From the NCBI GenBank assembly GCA_963169455.1, contig CAUJDW010000077.1, positions 1 through 53,227 of the forward strand: DNA of 53,227 bases, read 5' to 3'. Below are positions 39,575 to 48,037 of the stretch, in pieces. Under the pieces are notes generated by a model. The model searched no databases. It was not told where the DNA came from and saw only the letters and a program-made list of their open reading frames with translations. The position numbers were made by a program, and so were the translations under genes. Each line of letters starts with the position of its first letter. Position 1 is the stretch's first letter. The DNA is from Bacteroidota bacterium. GTDB lineage: Bacteria; Bacteroidota; Bacteroidia; Chitinophagales; Saprospiraceae.

Positions 39575-42553
39575 ATGTCTTGCGAACCAAGCAGTCTAAA
39601 CCGAAAGCTAATACCCTTGTTGCTGGCCTGCCTCCTGCCAGGGCTGCCCTTTCTGCTGCCCGCCCAGATCCCCGCCAACCCCATCGGCGGCAATCCCCTG
39701 TCGCTGAAATGGAAGCAGATCCATACCGAAAGGGTGCAGGTGGTTTTCCCGGAGGGGCTCGAACCGGCCGGGCAGCGGGTGGCCAACATGGCGCACTATC
39801 TGTGGGACAACCACACCGAGTCCATCGGCGAAGGCCGGCAGAAGGTGACGATCCTGCTGCAAAACCAGACGCTCATCCCCAACGGCTTTGTCACCGTCGG
39901 ACCGTTTCGGTCGGAATTCAATATGACACCACCGCAATTCAACTGCCCCACCGACTGGCTGGACCTGCTGGCCATCCACGAATACCGGCATGTGCAGCAG
40001 TTCGGGAATTCAAAAAAGGGATTGGCGGGGCTGGTGAAAAACACTTTCGGCTCCTGGGGCTGGGGCGGCATGCTCGGCCTGGCGCTGCCACGATGGCTCC
40101 TTGAAGGAGATGCTACTGCAATGGAGACGGCCCTCTCCGCTTCCGGCCGCGGCCGCCTGCCTGCCTTTGACATGGAATACCGCTCGCTGATCCTCCATGA
40201 TATCCACTATTCCTACGAAAAGGCAGCCGCCGGCTCGCTGAAGGATTTCGTTCCCGACTGGTATGCACTCGGCTATTACATGAACACCTGCGCCCGCAAA
40301 GAATTCGGGAAGGAAATTTGGGCGGATGTGGTGGATGACGCCACCCGCTACCGGGGGCTCCTCTACCCCTTCAGCCGAAGCCTGAAAAAGCGGACGGGGC
40401 TCAACCCCAAAGCACTATATCAGAATACGATCACAGATTTGCAAAGGGAATGGAAGCCCACGGATAAGCAAAAGCCAAAGGCTTCCGGAACCCCGATCCA
40501 TACCCGGCCCAAAAAAACGGTGGCCCATTACAGCACCCCCCAATACCAGGACGACGGAAGCCTTGTCGTCACCAAAAGCAGCTACGATCAGATACCCGTT
40601 TTCCTAAAAATCGGGGCTGAAGGCCGGGAAGAAAAACTCACGGAGCCGGGAATCATCCCTTCAGATCCTTTAAACGCGGCTCTGTCGCTGGCCAACGGCC
40701 GCTTATGCTGGGCAGAGGCCGGTTATGACCCGCGCTGGCGGAACAAGAACTTCTCGATCATCCGGACTTATGATATTGCGGCAAAAAAGAAGAAAAAGCT
40801 GACGGCCCGCAGCAGATATTTCTCCCCGGCCTTATCCCCCAACGGGCAGTGGATCGCAGCGGCCGAGGCGGCGGAAAATATGCAGTACAGCCTGGTAATC
40901 CTGGATGCGGAAAGCGGGGCCCTTATTCGGAAACTGCCCAATCCCGACAATTTCTTTTACGCTTTCCCCCGCTGGGCCGAAGACGGCCGGCGCCTCGTCG
41001 TAGTGGCCCAGAAAGGAGAAACCAATGCCCTGCAGCTGATCCACTGGGAAACCGGCAAGGCGGAGGTGCTGTCCCAGCCCTGCAACCAACAGATCAGCCA
41101 CCCATTCCCGAAGGGAGATTACGTTTACTTTTCAGGCGCTTTCACCGGCATCAACAACATTTTTGCCCTCAGCCTGAAGGACAAATCGCTCTATCAGTTA
41201 ACGGATTCACCCCTTGGAGCTTTCCAGCCGGCGGTTTCTCCCGACGGCCGCAAACTGGCCTACAGCGAATTTCACCCACGGGGTTTTGACGTCATGGAAA
41301 TGCCACTCAATCAGGCCTTATGGCTGGCTTATGATCCCGGCAAGCCGGGCCGCTTCCGCTACGCGGAAATACTGGCGGAACAGGAAGGCGGCAGTATTGT
41401 GGGAAAAGTGGGGACAGAAGTGTTCCCGGTGCAAAAATTCAACAAGTGGAGCGGGATCATCAACCTGCACAGCTGGCTGCCTTATATAGGCCCGCCGGTT
41501 TATGGCGCCCGCATTTTGTCGGACAACAAGTTCGGCACCCTGTCCATGGAAAGCGGCGCTTATTACAATGAAAATGAAAGCGAATGGGCATTTTCCGCCG
41601 GGGCGTCTTACGCCGAACTTTACCCCTTTATCAATGCCAGTTACTTCTCTTCCAGGCGCTCGGCCGTTTTTTACAATTTCGCTGCGGCGAATGACACCAC
41701 TATTTACTCCAATAGCTATGTGGAACGATGGCGGGAAAACCGGCTTTCCGGGGGGCTGGCTCTTCCGCTGAATCTGACGCGGGGCAATTTTTTCAGCAGC
41801 CTTACACTAAGGGCGGATTATCAGAACATCGGCCTGAACGTAGACGGCAATTTTGACAACCCTGATAATTCCCGGGATACGATTGCCACAGGCCCGGGGA
41901 GGCTGGAAGAACTGGCCTACCTGTTCCGGGCGCCGCTGCAAAACACCAGGCTGAATGCTGCTGGCCTGCGCCTGGTTTTGCGAAGTTTCCGCCGCACGGC
42001 TCTGCAGCACCTCAATCCCAGGCTGGGGCTGAATGTGGACCTGCATTACCGGAGCACTTTCGGCAATGAGGCTTTCCGGGGTAGTGTATTCCTGGGGCGG
42101 GCGGACCTCTTCCTGCCGGGGCTGAGCCGCAACCACAGCTTTGTGGTAAATACAATGTACCAGCGGCAGGATGTGCTCGACAATTACCGCTTCCCGAATT
42201 TATTCGTTTATCCGCGCGGCTACGATGCCGTATTTGGCGACGAGGTATTCAAACTGGGCCTGAACTATCGGCTACCCCTGCTCTACCCCGACCGGGCTGT
42301 GGGCGGGCTGGCCTTTCTGAAGCGGGTAAAGGCCAATGTGTTTTATGACCACAACTGGTTAAATGCCAATTCCCCCTTTACGAACACCTGGACACAACAG
42401 TCTGCTGGCCTTGAGCTGACTTTTGACGTCCGCGCCCTCCGCCTGCTGGAAATCGACTTCGGTGTTCGGTACAGCTATGTTTTGGGCGATGATTTCCTGC
42501 CGCAGGGCGGGCGGCATCAGTTTGATTTCCTGTTGCTGAGTATTTCGGAGTGA
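39575..42553 (+). CDS. Predicted metallopeptidase with propeller and C-terminal barrel
   Basis: A 992-residue secreted protein. Residues 1-30 are a signal peptide. Residues about 40-290 form a gluzincin-like peptidase, with HEYRH at 135-139 (an HExxH motif) and LLEGDA at about 175-180, whose Glu177 would be the third zinc ligand. Residues about 310-600 look like a TolB/PD40-type propeller (ALSPNGQWIAAAEAA, AVSPDGRKLAYSEF). The last ~330 residues are alternating amphipathic strands ending YVLGDDFLPQGGRHQFDFLL, as in an outer-membrane barrel. All three parts appear intact. Protease activity and surface location are inferred. The substrate is unknown. Confidence 0.75.
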   Translation: MSCEPSSLNRKLIPLLLACLLPGLPFLLPAQIPANPIGGNPLSLKWKQIHTERVQVVFPEGLEPAGQRVANMAHYLWDNHTESIGEGRQKVTILLQNQTLIPNGFVTVGPFRSEFNMTPPQFNCPTDWLDLLAIHEYRHVQQFGNSKKGLAGLVKNTFGSWGWGGMLGLALPRWLLEGDATAMETALSASGRGRLPAFDMEYRSLILHDIHYSYEKAAAGSLKDFVPDWYALGYYMNTCARKEFGKEIWADVVDDATRYRGLLYPFSRSLKKRTGLNPKALYQNTITDLQREWKPTDKQKPKASGTPIHTRPKKTVAHYSTPQYQDDGSLVVTKSSYDQIPVFLKIGAEGREEKLTEPGIIPSDPLNAALSLANGRLCWAEAGYDPRWRNKNFSIIRTYDIAAKKKKKLTARSRYFSPALSPNGQWIAAAEAAENMQYSLVILDAESGALIRKLPNPDNFFYAFPRWAEDGRRLVVVAQKGETNALQLIHWETGKAEVLSQPCNQQISHPFPKGDYVYFSGAFTGINNIFALSLKDKSLYQLTDSPLGAFQPAVSPDGRKLAYSEFHPRGFDVMEMPLNQALWLAYDPGKPGRFRYAEILAEQEGGSIVGKVGTEVFPVQKFNKWSGIINLHSWLPYIGPPVYGARILSDNKFGTLSMESGAYYNENESEWAFSAGASYAELYPFINASYFSSRRSAVFYNFAAANDTTIYSNSYVERWRENRLSGGLALPLNLTRGNFFSSLTLRADYQNIGLNVDGNFDNPDNSRDTIATGPGRLEELAYLFRAPLQNTRLNAAGLRLVLRSFRRTALQHLNPRLGLNVDLHYRSTFGNEAFRGSVFLGRADLFLPGLSRNHSFVVNTMYQRQDVLDNYRFPNLFVYPRGYDAVFGDEVFKLGLNYRLPLLYPDRAVGGLAFLKRVKANVFYDHNWLNANSPFTNTWTQQSAGLELTFDVRALRLLEIDFGVRYSYVLGDDFLPQGGRHQFDFLLLSISE

Positions 42554-42586
42554 AAAAGGAGGAGAGAGCGGGTTGTTACAGGGTTC

Positions 42587-42780
42587 GGGTTTCAGGTTTT
42601 AGGGTTTCAGGTTTCAGGGTTTCAGGGTTTCAGGGTTTCAGGTTTCAGGTTTCAGGTTTCAGGTTTCAGGGTTTCAGGGTTTCAGGTTTCAGGGTTTCAG
42701 GTTTCAGGTTTCAGGTTTCAGGGTTCAGGGTTTCAGGTTTCAGGTTTCAGGTTTCAGGTTTCAGGGTTTCAGGTTTCAGG
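42587..42780. repeat. Tandem array of mixed 7- and 8-bp units
   Basis: About 26 head-to-tail units, almost all either AGGTTTC (7 bp) or AGGGTTTC (8 bp), with single variants AGGTTTT and AGGGTTC. Between 42601 and 42777 there are 24 units, 9 of them octamers. The array lies between two convergent genes, with stops at 42553 and 42889. GTTACAGG occurs just outside both ends (about 42575 and 42828). The array is open in several frames but the peptides are simple VSGFR-type repeats and not a gene. Confidence 0.95.
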
Positions 42781-42888
42781 GTTGCCACAGGCTCACCTCG
42801 TCTCCCCCTCTCCCAGTCCCCATTGGGGTTACAGGTTTTCCTGAAAACCAGTGGAAAGTAAAAAAGTCGATGTACTTTAACCCTTTAT

Positions 42889-43500
42889 TCAAATCAAGAG
42901 ATCACTTCCCTTGACCGTCAGGTTGAACGCTTCAAAAAGCCATTCATCCCCTTTATGGCAGGTATTTTTTTCGAGGTAATCCCCGTCTTCCGGTTTTCGG
43001 TACACTTCGATGGCCTTTTTGGAGGGAATGACGATCCAGTACTCGGGAATCAGGGCTTCGGCGTATTTCTGTTTCTTCACCGTCCGGTCCGTTTCCAGGG
43101 TATGCACGGCCACTTCAATGATGAGGTGGATATCCTTAGCGGTAGCCTGCTTGTCGCTGTAAAAATTTTCGCTGAACCGGAGGATAGCAATATCCGGTTC
43201 CAGTTCGGAAAATTCGTCAATTCTGACTGAACCCTGGGTTCTGATTTTAGCTTTCCCAAATAAATTCACCGTAAAAAATTCGGCTGCTTTATCAACATGG
43301 CCGTTGTGGCTTGGGGTAAAAGGGCTCATAGTATAAATTTCTCCATCTATCAATTCAACGCGGGGCTTATCCGCAAAGACACCGGCAGCCCCCATGCGTT
43401 GATAGTCTTCGGCAGAGATGAGCATTTTTCTGCGAATACCTTCCTGGTTAGATGTAGCCGTTTTCGAGGGCATAGGCTCTTTTTCTGTTTTGAAAGCCAT
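42889..43500 (-). CDS. Uma2-family (DUF820) putative restriction endonuclease
   Basis: A 203-residue protein with a PD-(D/E)xK nuclease core: VELIDGEIYTMSP at about 48-60, SELEPDIAIL with Asp103, IHLIIEVA with Glu129, and a Lys-rich helix VKKQKYAEALIPEYW. Uma2 proteins are abundant in cyanobacteria and common in Saprospiria, usually as orphan genes without a methylase. No methyltransferase is nearby here. The start could also be the Met at residue 10 or 26. The tandem array lies just past its stop, so array length changes would affect only its 3' region. Confidence 0.85.
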   Translation of the reverse strand: MAFKTEKEPMPSKTATSNQEGIRRKMLISAEDYQRMGAAGVFADKPRVELIDGEIYTMSPFTPSHNGHVDKAAEFFTVNLFGKAKIRTQGSVRIDEFSELEPDIAILRFSENFYSDKQATAKDIHLIIEVAVHTLETDRTVKKQKYAEALIPEYWIVIPSKKAIEVYRKPEDGDYLEKNTCHKGDEWLFEAFNLTVKGSDLLI

Positions 43501-43558
43501 TAAAAATAGGCATTTTTTCAGGAAAAAACAACGTCTGAATTTCCAAAGGCACTGCCTG

Positions 43559-43587
43559 CTGTACGCAGGCTGAAGCCTGCGCTACAG
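43559..43587. repeat. Palindromic repeat over the GH1 stop codon
   Basis: CTGTACGCAGGCT (43559-43571) pairs with AGCCTGCGCTACAG (43574-43587), with one bulged C. The core CGCAGGCT-GA-AGCCTGCG is perfect. The stop codon of the beta-glucosidase gene (43582-43584) lies inside the right arm. Read on the minus strand, this would be a hairpin right at the end of the coding region. Confidence 0.8.
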
Positions 43588-44958
43588 GCCATTCTCCCGG
43601 ATCACCCCCGCATACCAGTAGGCCGACTCCTTCATCGTCCGCTCCAGCGTCCGGTAATCGATGTGGACCAGCCCGAAGCGCTTGCTGAAGCCGTGGGCCC
43701 ATTCGAAGTTATCCATCAGTGACCAGGCGAAATATCCTTTCAGCTTCACGCCGTTCTCCATGGCTTCATGGCAGGCATTGAGGTAGGCCTGGTAGTATTC
43801 GATTCGGCCCGTATCGGCCACTCTCCCGTCCGCCTTTTGGTCATCCCACGAACAGCCGTTCTCGGTAAGGTAGATTTCGGGGCGGCCGTAGCGCGCATCG
43901 ATCCATTCCAGCAGTTTGCGGCAGCCCCAGGGCGCTACCGGCCAGCCCATGGTGGTACATTTCCAGCCGTCATCCTTAGACAGCGCAATGTCCTGGTCGT
44001 CGGCCAGGCCGGCGTTGCCATAAATAGAGGCTTCATCGATCGGGCCGGTAGATTCCGTTGCGTACATGGTGGTGTAGTGGTTGAGGCCGAAGTAGTCCAC
44101 CGAACCCTGCACCAATTCCCTTTCCGCTTCAGTGAAAGCCGGCAGCCTCTTGCCCAGGCGTTCTTTCATCACGGCCGGATAATCGCCGAAGTAGAGGGGG
44201 TCGGCGAACCAGGCCAGGAAGAATTCCAGGGCCCGCTGGGCGGCGGCCTTGTCCTCGGGGGAATCCGTCAGCGGCTCCCGCCAGTCGCAGTTGTTGGCCA
44301 TGCCGATCTGTCCGCCCTGATGGGCGTACTTTTTCCGAAAGACATCCACGGCTTTGGCGTGCGCCAGAAGTTGGTTGTGTCCCGCCAGGTAGGGCTCGGC
44401 ATGGGACTTTCGGCCGGGGGCAAACTCGCCCAGGCCATGGCCCAAAACAGCCACCACCCAGGGCTCATTCAGGGTGATCCAGTTCTTGACCCGATCCCCG
44501 AATCGATCGAAGCAGACGTCGGCATAAGAGGCAAAAAAACCGGAGATCTCCGGGCCCAGCCAGCCGTCATGTTCGAGTTGGAGGGCCAAAGGGAGGTCCC
44601 AGTGGAAAAGAGTCACCCATGGGGTGATGCCGGCCGCCAGCAGTTCGTCGATCAAATCCGAATAGAACTGAATGCCCTTTTCATTAACGGCGCCCCTGCC
44701 GGTGGGCATGACCCGGGGCCAGGAAATGGAAAAGCGATAAGCCTTTATGCCGATCTGCTTCATCAGGGCGACATCCTCCCGGAAACGGTGGTAATGATCG
44801 CCGGATACCTGGCCGGTGTCTCCATTCTTTATTTTCCCCGGGATGTTGCCGAAGGCATCCCAGATTGAAGGGCCCTTGCCGTCGATATTGTAAGCCCCCT
44901 CGATCTGATAGGCGGAGGTGGAGGCGCCCCATACAAAGCCCTTTGGAAATCGCTTCAT
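43582..44958 (-). CDS. GH1 family beta-glucosidase
   Basis: A 458-residue glycoside hydrolase family 1 enzyme without a signal peptide, so probably cytoplasmic. It begins MKRFPKGFVWGASTSAYQIE, the standard GH1 N-terminus. The acid/base Glu165 is in TLNEPW and the nucleophile Glu367 is in YLTENGC. Sugar-contact motifs HWDLP, LNHYT and WSLMDNFEWAHGF are present. It would split beta-linked glucose or related sugars from oligosaccharides. The frame is open to 45078, but the family start is the ATG at 44958. Palindromic repeats lie at both ends of the gene (43559-43587 and 44969-45023). The divergent AraC-type regulator may control it. Confidence 0.95.
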   Translation of the reverse strand: MKRFPKGFVWGASTSAYQIEGAYNIDGKGPSIWDAFGNIPGKIKNGDTGQVSGDHYHRFREDVALMKQIGIKAYRFSISWPRVMPTGRGAVNEKGIQFYSDLIDELLAAGITPWVTLFHWDLPLALQLEHDGWLGPEISGFFASYADVCFDRFGDRVKNWITLNEPWVVAVLGHGLGEFAPGRKSHAEPYLAGHNQLLAHAKAVDVFRKKYAHQGGQIGMANNCDWREPLTDSPEDKAAAQRALEFFLAWFADPLYFGDYPAVMKERLGKRLPAFTEAERELVQGSVDYFGLNHYTTMYATESTGPIDEASIYGNAGLADDQDIALSKDDGWKCTTMGWPVAPWGCRKLLEWIDARYGRPEIYLTENGCSWDDQKADGRVADTGRIEYYQAYLNACHEAMENGVKLKGYFAWSLMDNFEWAHGFSKRFGLVHIDYRTLERTMKESAYWYAGVIRENGL

Positions 44959-44968
44959 TGATCTTTGT

Positions 44969-45023
44969 TTAAACCTGACAGGTTTGTCAAGGGAACGGCT
45001 GGCTGCAAACCTGTCAGGTTTAA
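44969..45023. repeat. Inverted repeat of the AAACCTGACAGGTTT type
   Basis: TTAAACCTGACAGGTTTG (44969-44986) and its exact complement (45006-45023) form an 18-bp stem with a 19-nt loop. Each arm is itself a near-palindrome. The element ends 10 bp upstream of the GH1 start codon and occupies the leader region. Similar AAACCTGTCAGGTTT words are, to my knowledge, scattered in Bacteroidota genomes. Confidence 0.85.
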
Positions 45024-45232
45024 TGCGCCTGCCCTTTTTCAAACGGAAGAACTCCAATTCGGCCCCTAATATCCTCAATTTTGATGAAACAGGCCCCTAC
45101 ATTGAATGGGGGAATATCCAGGATGGCTTATGCCTGAACTCTTGTTAACGATAATTATCCGTGCACCTCTTGTTTCTTCTGCCCGCCTTCATTAATTTGA
45201 GGAAAATCCCTGATACCTCGTGAATCCCCAAC

Positions 45233-46303
45233 ATGGAAACCGTTGCCTGGATCGGATTTTCCCAGGCCCTGTTTGCGGGCCTGATCATCGCTACCAAAAA
45301 GGGGCGTACTACGGCGGACAAACTCCTCTCGGCCTGGCTTATCCTGATGAGCATCGAATTTGCAACCTATGGCATCGACGTCCGCATCTTCGGCCCGCCC
45401 CCTCTGCTCAGCAATGCCTTTCTCCTGTTCAATCCGGCTCTTTTCCTCTACACCCTTTCGCTGACCAACCAAAATTTCCGGCTTCGGTGGATGCAACTGT
45501 TGCACCTCCTGCCTTATATAGCCTTTGAAGGCACGGCCTATCTTCTGGGTGAACGGCAAGTGCTGTATGCGTACTTCGAGCCTGACGACACGCTCTGGTT
45601 CCGCATACTTTTCATCATCGCCGCCGTCTCCTCATGGGCTGCCTACCCCACCCTCAGCATCCGGGCCGTACACCGGCACCGCATGAACCTGATGCAGGAG
45701 TTCTCCACCATTGAAAGCTACAAGCGGATCAGCTGGCTGTTGTTCGTGCTGGTATTTTACTCCATTTACTGGATCGGCAGCCTGAGCATCGGCATCTACA
45801 ACTATTTCTCATACAGATCGGGGCTCGTACCAGTCTTCAACTATTCCGTGTTGCTGGCCCTGACCTATATTATGAGCTTTTATGGCCTGAAACAGGAGCG
45901 CATCTTCAAAGAGGAGGCTGAAAACGGCAGTGAAAAATACAGGCGCTCCCGCCTGCGGGAAGACTACAAGCAGCGCATCAGGGCCCGCCTGCTCACACTT
46001 TTCGATACCGAAAAACCCTACCTCGACTCCGAGCTCACCATCAGCAATGTCGCTGCTGAACTCAAAGTGCCCCGCCATGTACTTACAGAAGTGCTCAACA
46101 CCACCATGGAGAAGAACTTCTACCAGTTTGTCAACGAATACCGGGTGGAAGCCGTCAAAAAAATGCTGCACTCACCGAAATTCCGCCACCTCTCCATCGA
46201 GGCTATCGGCTTCGATTGCGGCTTCAACAGCAAGTCCACTTTCTTCTCCGTATTCAAAAACATGACCGGAACTACACCCGCCAGGTATCAGGAGGAAAGG
46301 TGA
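45233..46303 (+). CDS. AraC-family regulator with membrane sensor domain
   Basis: A 356-residue protein. Residues 1-225 hold about seven hydrophobic segments (e.g. VAWIGFSQALFAGLIIATKK and SWLLFVLVFYSIYWIGSLSI). After a charged linker, residues about 245-356 form the AraC DNA-binding domain with two helix-turn-helix units: ELTISNVAAELKVPRHVL and LSIEAIGFDCGFNSKSTFF, ending TGTTPARYQEER. The membrane-bound AraC type is typical of Bacteroidota. The signal is unknown. It is divergent from the GH1 gene, 274 bp between starts, so control of that gene is plausible. A tandem octamer array follows its stop. Confidence 0.9.
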   Translation: METVAWIGFSQALFAGLIIATKKGRTTADKLLSAWLILMSIEFATYGIDVRIFGPPPLLSNAFLLFNPALFLYTLSLTNQNFRLRWMQLLHLLPYIAFEGTAYLLGERQVLYAYFEPDDTLWFRILFIIAAVSSWAAYPTLSIRAVHRHRMNLMQEFSTIESYKRISWLLFVLVFYSIYWIGSLSIGIYNYFSYRSGLVPVFNYSVLLALTYIMSFYGLKQERIFKEEAENGSEKYRRSRLREDYKQRIRARLLTLFDTEKPYLDSELTISNVAAELKVPRHVLTEVLNTTMEKNFYQFVNEYRVEAVKKMLHSPKFRHLSIEAIGFDCGFNSKSTFFSVFKNMTGTTPARYQEER

Positions 46304-46335
46304 GGGCAAGGTTGCAGGCCGGATCCTAACCATAC

Positions 46336-46543
46336 AGCAATGCAGCAATATAGCCATACAGCAATACAGCAATACAGCAATACAGCAATACAGCAATACA
46401 GCAATATAGCAATACAGCAATACAGCAATATAGCAATACAGCAATATAGCAATACAGCAATACAGCAATACAGCAATACAGCAATACAGCAATACAGCAA
46501 TACAGCAATACAGCAATACAGCAATATAGCAATATAGCAATAT
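46336..46543. repeat. Tandem array of 26 octamers (AGCAATAC/AGCAATAT)
   Basis: Exactly 26 units of 8 bp in 208 bp with no length variation. The consensus is AGCAATAC. Units 2, 9, 12, 14 and 24-26 end in T instead of C. Unit 1 is AGCAATGC and unit 3 AGCCATAC. It lies 33 bp after the AraC-type gene stop and about 150 bp before the barrel-protein start. All frames are open in parts (QQYSNTAI or YCCIAVLL repeats), which is a trivial effect of the 24-nt period. Confidence 0.97.
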
Positions 46544-46690
46544 AACCATCCAACCATTCATCCCGCCCCCCCTCCGGTTAGGGCTCCGGCTTTTGTAACG
46601 CATTTCCCGGAGTGGCGCCCCTGCTCCAATGCGCATAATCCGGAGTGTTTAACGCCGGAAGCATCACATCTTGGAGGAAAATTCGGCGAG
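46544..46690. promoter_or_regulatory. Leader region of the barrel/RND/LolA-like cassette
   Basis: About 150 bp between the octamer array and the cassette. It includes CCGGCTTTTGTAACGC near 46587, which resembles a word in the palindrome at 33-281 (CTCTTTTGTAACGC near 235). GGAGG lies about 14 bp before the ATG at 46691 and may act as a ribosome-binding site. No exact TAnnTTTG box was seen. Confidence 0.35.
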
Positions 46691-48025
46691 ATGCGCAAGC
46701 TGTTGGTATTCCTGTTGACCTGCCTTATTGCCCTGCCGGGGATGAGCCAGGGCATCTTTGAAGAAGCCTCCGAACCCAAGGAAAGCGGAACCGCCCTGGA
46801 ATGGAACGGGTATGTCCGGGGTTCCGCCTTTGGCGGTTCGAAGCAATTCGATTATTCGAGCCTTTTCGGGGAAGCAGCGCTGCAGGGGAAGTTGGCAGCA
46901 GGCAAGGCATTCCTCTTTGCCGATATCCGCCTGCGGGAAGGCGTGCAATTCGGAGAAAGGGGCCTTACCCTCCAGCTAAAGGAAGCCTACGCCGGGCACC
47001 AGTCTGACAAACTCGGTTTATATCTCGGCAACCAAATCATGGCCTGGGGGCGCGCCGACGGCTTTAATCCAACCAATAACCTCACCCCCAGAGACTACTT
47101 TCTGCTCACCCCTGAGCCTGACGACCAAACCCTGCCCAATTTCCTGCTCCGGGCGAAGTATCACTTCAGCCCGGAGGTTGGACTGGAGATTGTCGGCGTC
47201 CCCTTCTTCCGGCCCTCGGTATATCGCTACGGCCTGTTCAGCCTGGGAGAGCATGCCCGATTTGACGAAGCTATCCTGCCTGCAACCCGGTTCGGGAACG
47301 GCGCCCTGGCCGCCCGGCTCGATTTCGAACTCTCCCGCATCGGCTTTTCCCTGTCTTACTTCAACGGCTACGACCCCTTCTACGGCTTTAGGGCCCAGGA
47401 TATCGACCTGAGCAATCTCCTCTCGCCCCTCATCACCTACCGGCCGGATTTTTACAGAAAACAATCCTTCGGCGCCGATTTCGCCCTTCCATTGGGCAAC
47501 TGGATACTGCGGGGGGAAATTGCCGGCGACATGACGAAAGGTTATCTGGAAGCACCACATGTCCCCAACCCCGGCCTGTACTACGTCGTGGGATTGGAAC
47601 GGCAGTTATGGGCCATCACCGCCATTCTGCAATACATCGGGAAATACACTTTCGATTACCGGGATATTACCGAACCGGCGCCGGAAGGCCTGGATCAGCT
47701 ACAGGAATACATACTTGAACGGATCGGCTATGAAACCAGCCTGTTCAACCGAAAGATATTTCTGCAGCAGGAGCAGAGCAACCATGCCCTTTTCCTCTCT
47801 CTGAACCGCTCGTTGGCCCACGAGGTGCTCCGGGCAGAATGTACGGTTTATTACAACCTCACATCGGAGGAATACCTTCTGCGGCCGGCCCTGAACTGGC
47901 AGGCCAATGATGCCCTGTCGGCCACCTTCGGCGCCAGCATCATGGGCGGGCCGGAGCAATTCATTTACGACTATGCAAAAGAAGTGCTGAACGGAGCTTT
48001 CCTGCAATTGAAAGTGCGCTTTTAA
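46691..48025 (+). CDS. Outer-membrane beta-barrel protein, DUF1302-like
   Basis: A 444-residue protein with a signal peptide (MRKLLVFLLTCLIALPGMSQ). The rest is alternating amphipathic strands separated by turns, for example WNGYVRGSAFGGSKQFDYS, LGLYLGNQIMAWGRADGFNP, TNNLTPRDYFLLTPEPDD and the C-terminal GAFLQLKVRF, which ends in Phe as outer-membrane barrels do. The phrase IMAWGRADGFNPTNNLTPRD is typical of DUF1302-type porin-like proteins found beside MMPL/RND transporters. It starts a three-gene cassette with the RND protein 12 bp downstream. It probably forms the outer-membrane end of that export route. Confidence 0.8.
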   Translation: MRKLLVFLLTCLIALPGMSQGIFEEASEPKESGTALEWNGYVRGSAFGGSKQFDYSSLFGEAALQGKLAAGKAFLFADIRLREGVQFGERGLTLQLKEAYAGHQSDKLGLYLGNQIMAWGRADGFNPTNNLTPRDYFLLTPEPDDQTLPNFLLRAKYHFSPEVGLEIVGVPFFRPSVYRYGLFSLGEHARFDEAILPATRFGNGALAARLDFELSRIGFSLSYFNGYDPFYGFRAQDIDLSNLLSPLITYRPDFYRKQSFGADFALPLGNWILRGEIAGDMTKGYLEAPHVPNPGLYYVVGLERQLWAITAILQYIGKYTFDYRDITEPAPEGLDQLQEYILERIGYETSLFNRKIFLQQEQSNHALFLSLNRSLAHEVLRAECTVYYNLTSEEYLLRPALNWQANDALSATFGASIMGGPEQFIYDYAKEVLNGAFLQLKVRF

Positions 48026-48037
48026 ACCACACATGCC

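Noticed and set aside
42550-42861. Open frame of 103 codons through the heptamer/octamer array
   Set aside because: The product is only VSGFR/VSGFQ repeats caused by the tandem units, and unit-length changes would shift the frame.
42587-46543. Possible CRISPR arrays or telomere repeats
   Set aside because: The units are contiguous with no spacers, there are no cas genes, and the arrays are internal to the sequence between ordinary genes.
46172-46636. Open frames on both strands through the octamer array
   Set aside because: An 8-bp unit is open in all frames with a 24-nt period. The peptides are trivial repeats and no start signal is present.
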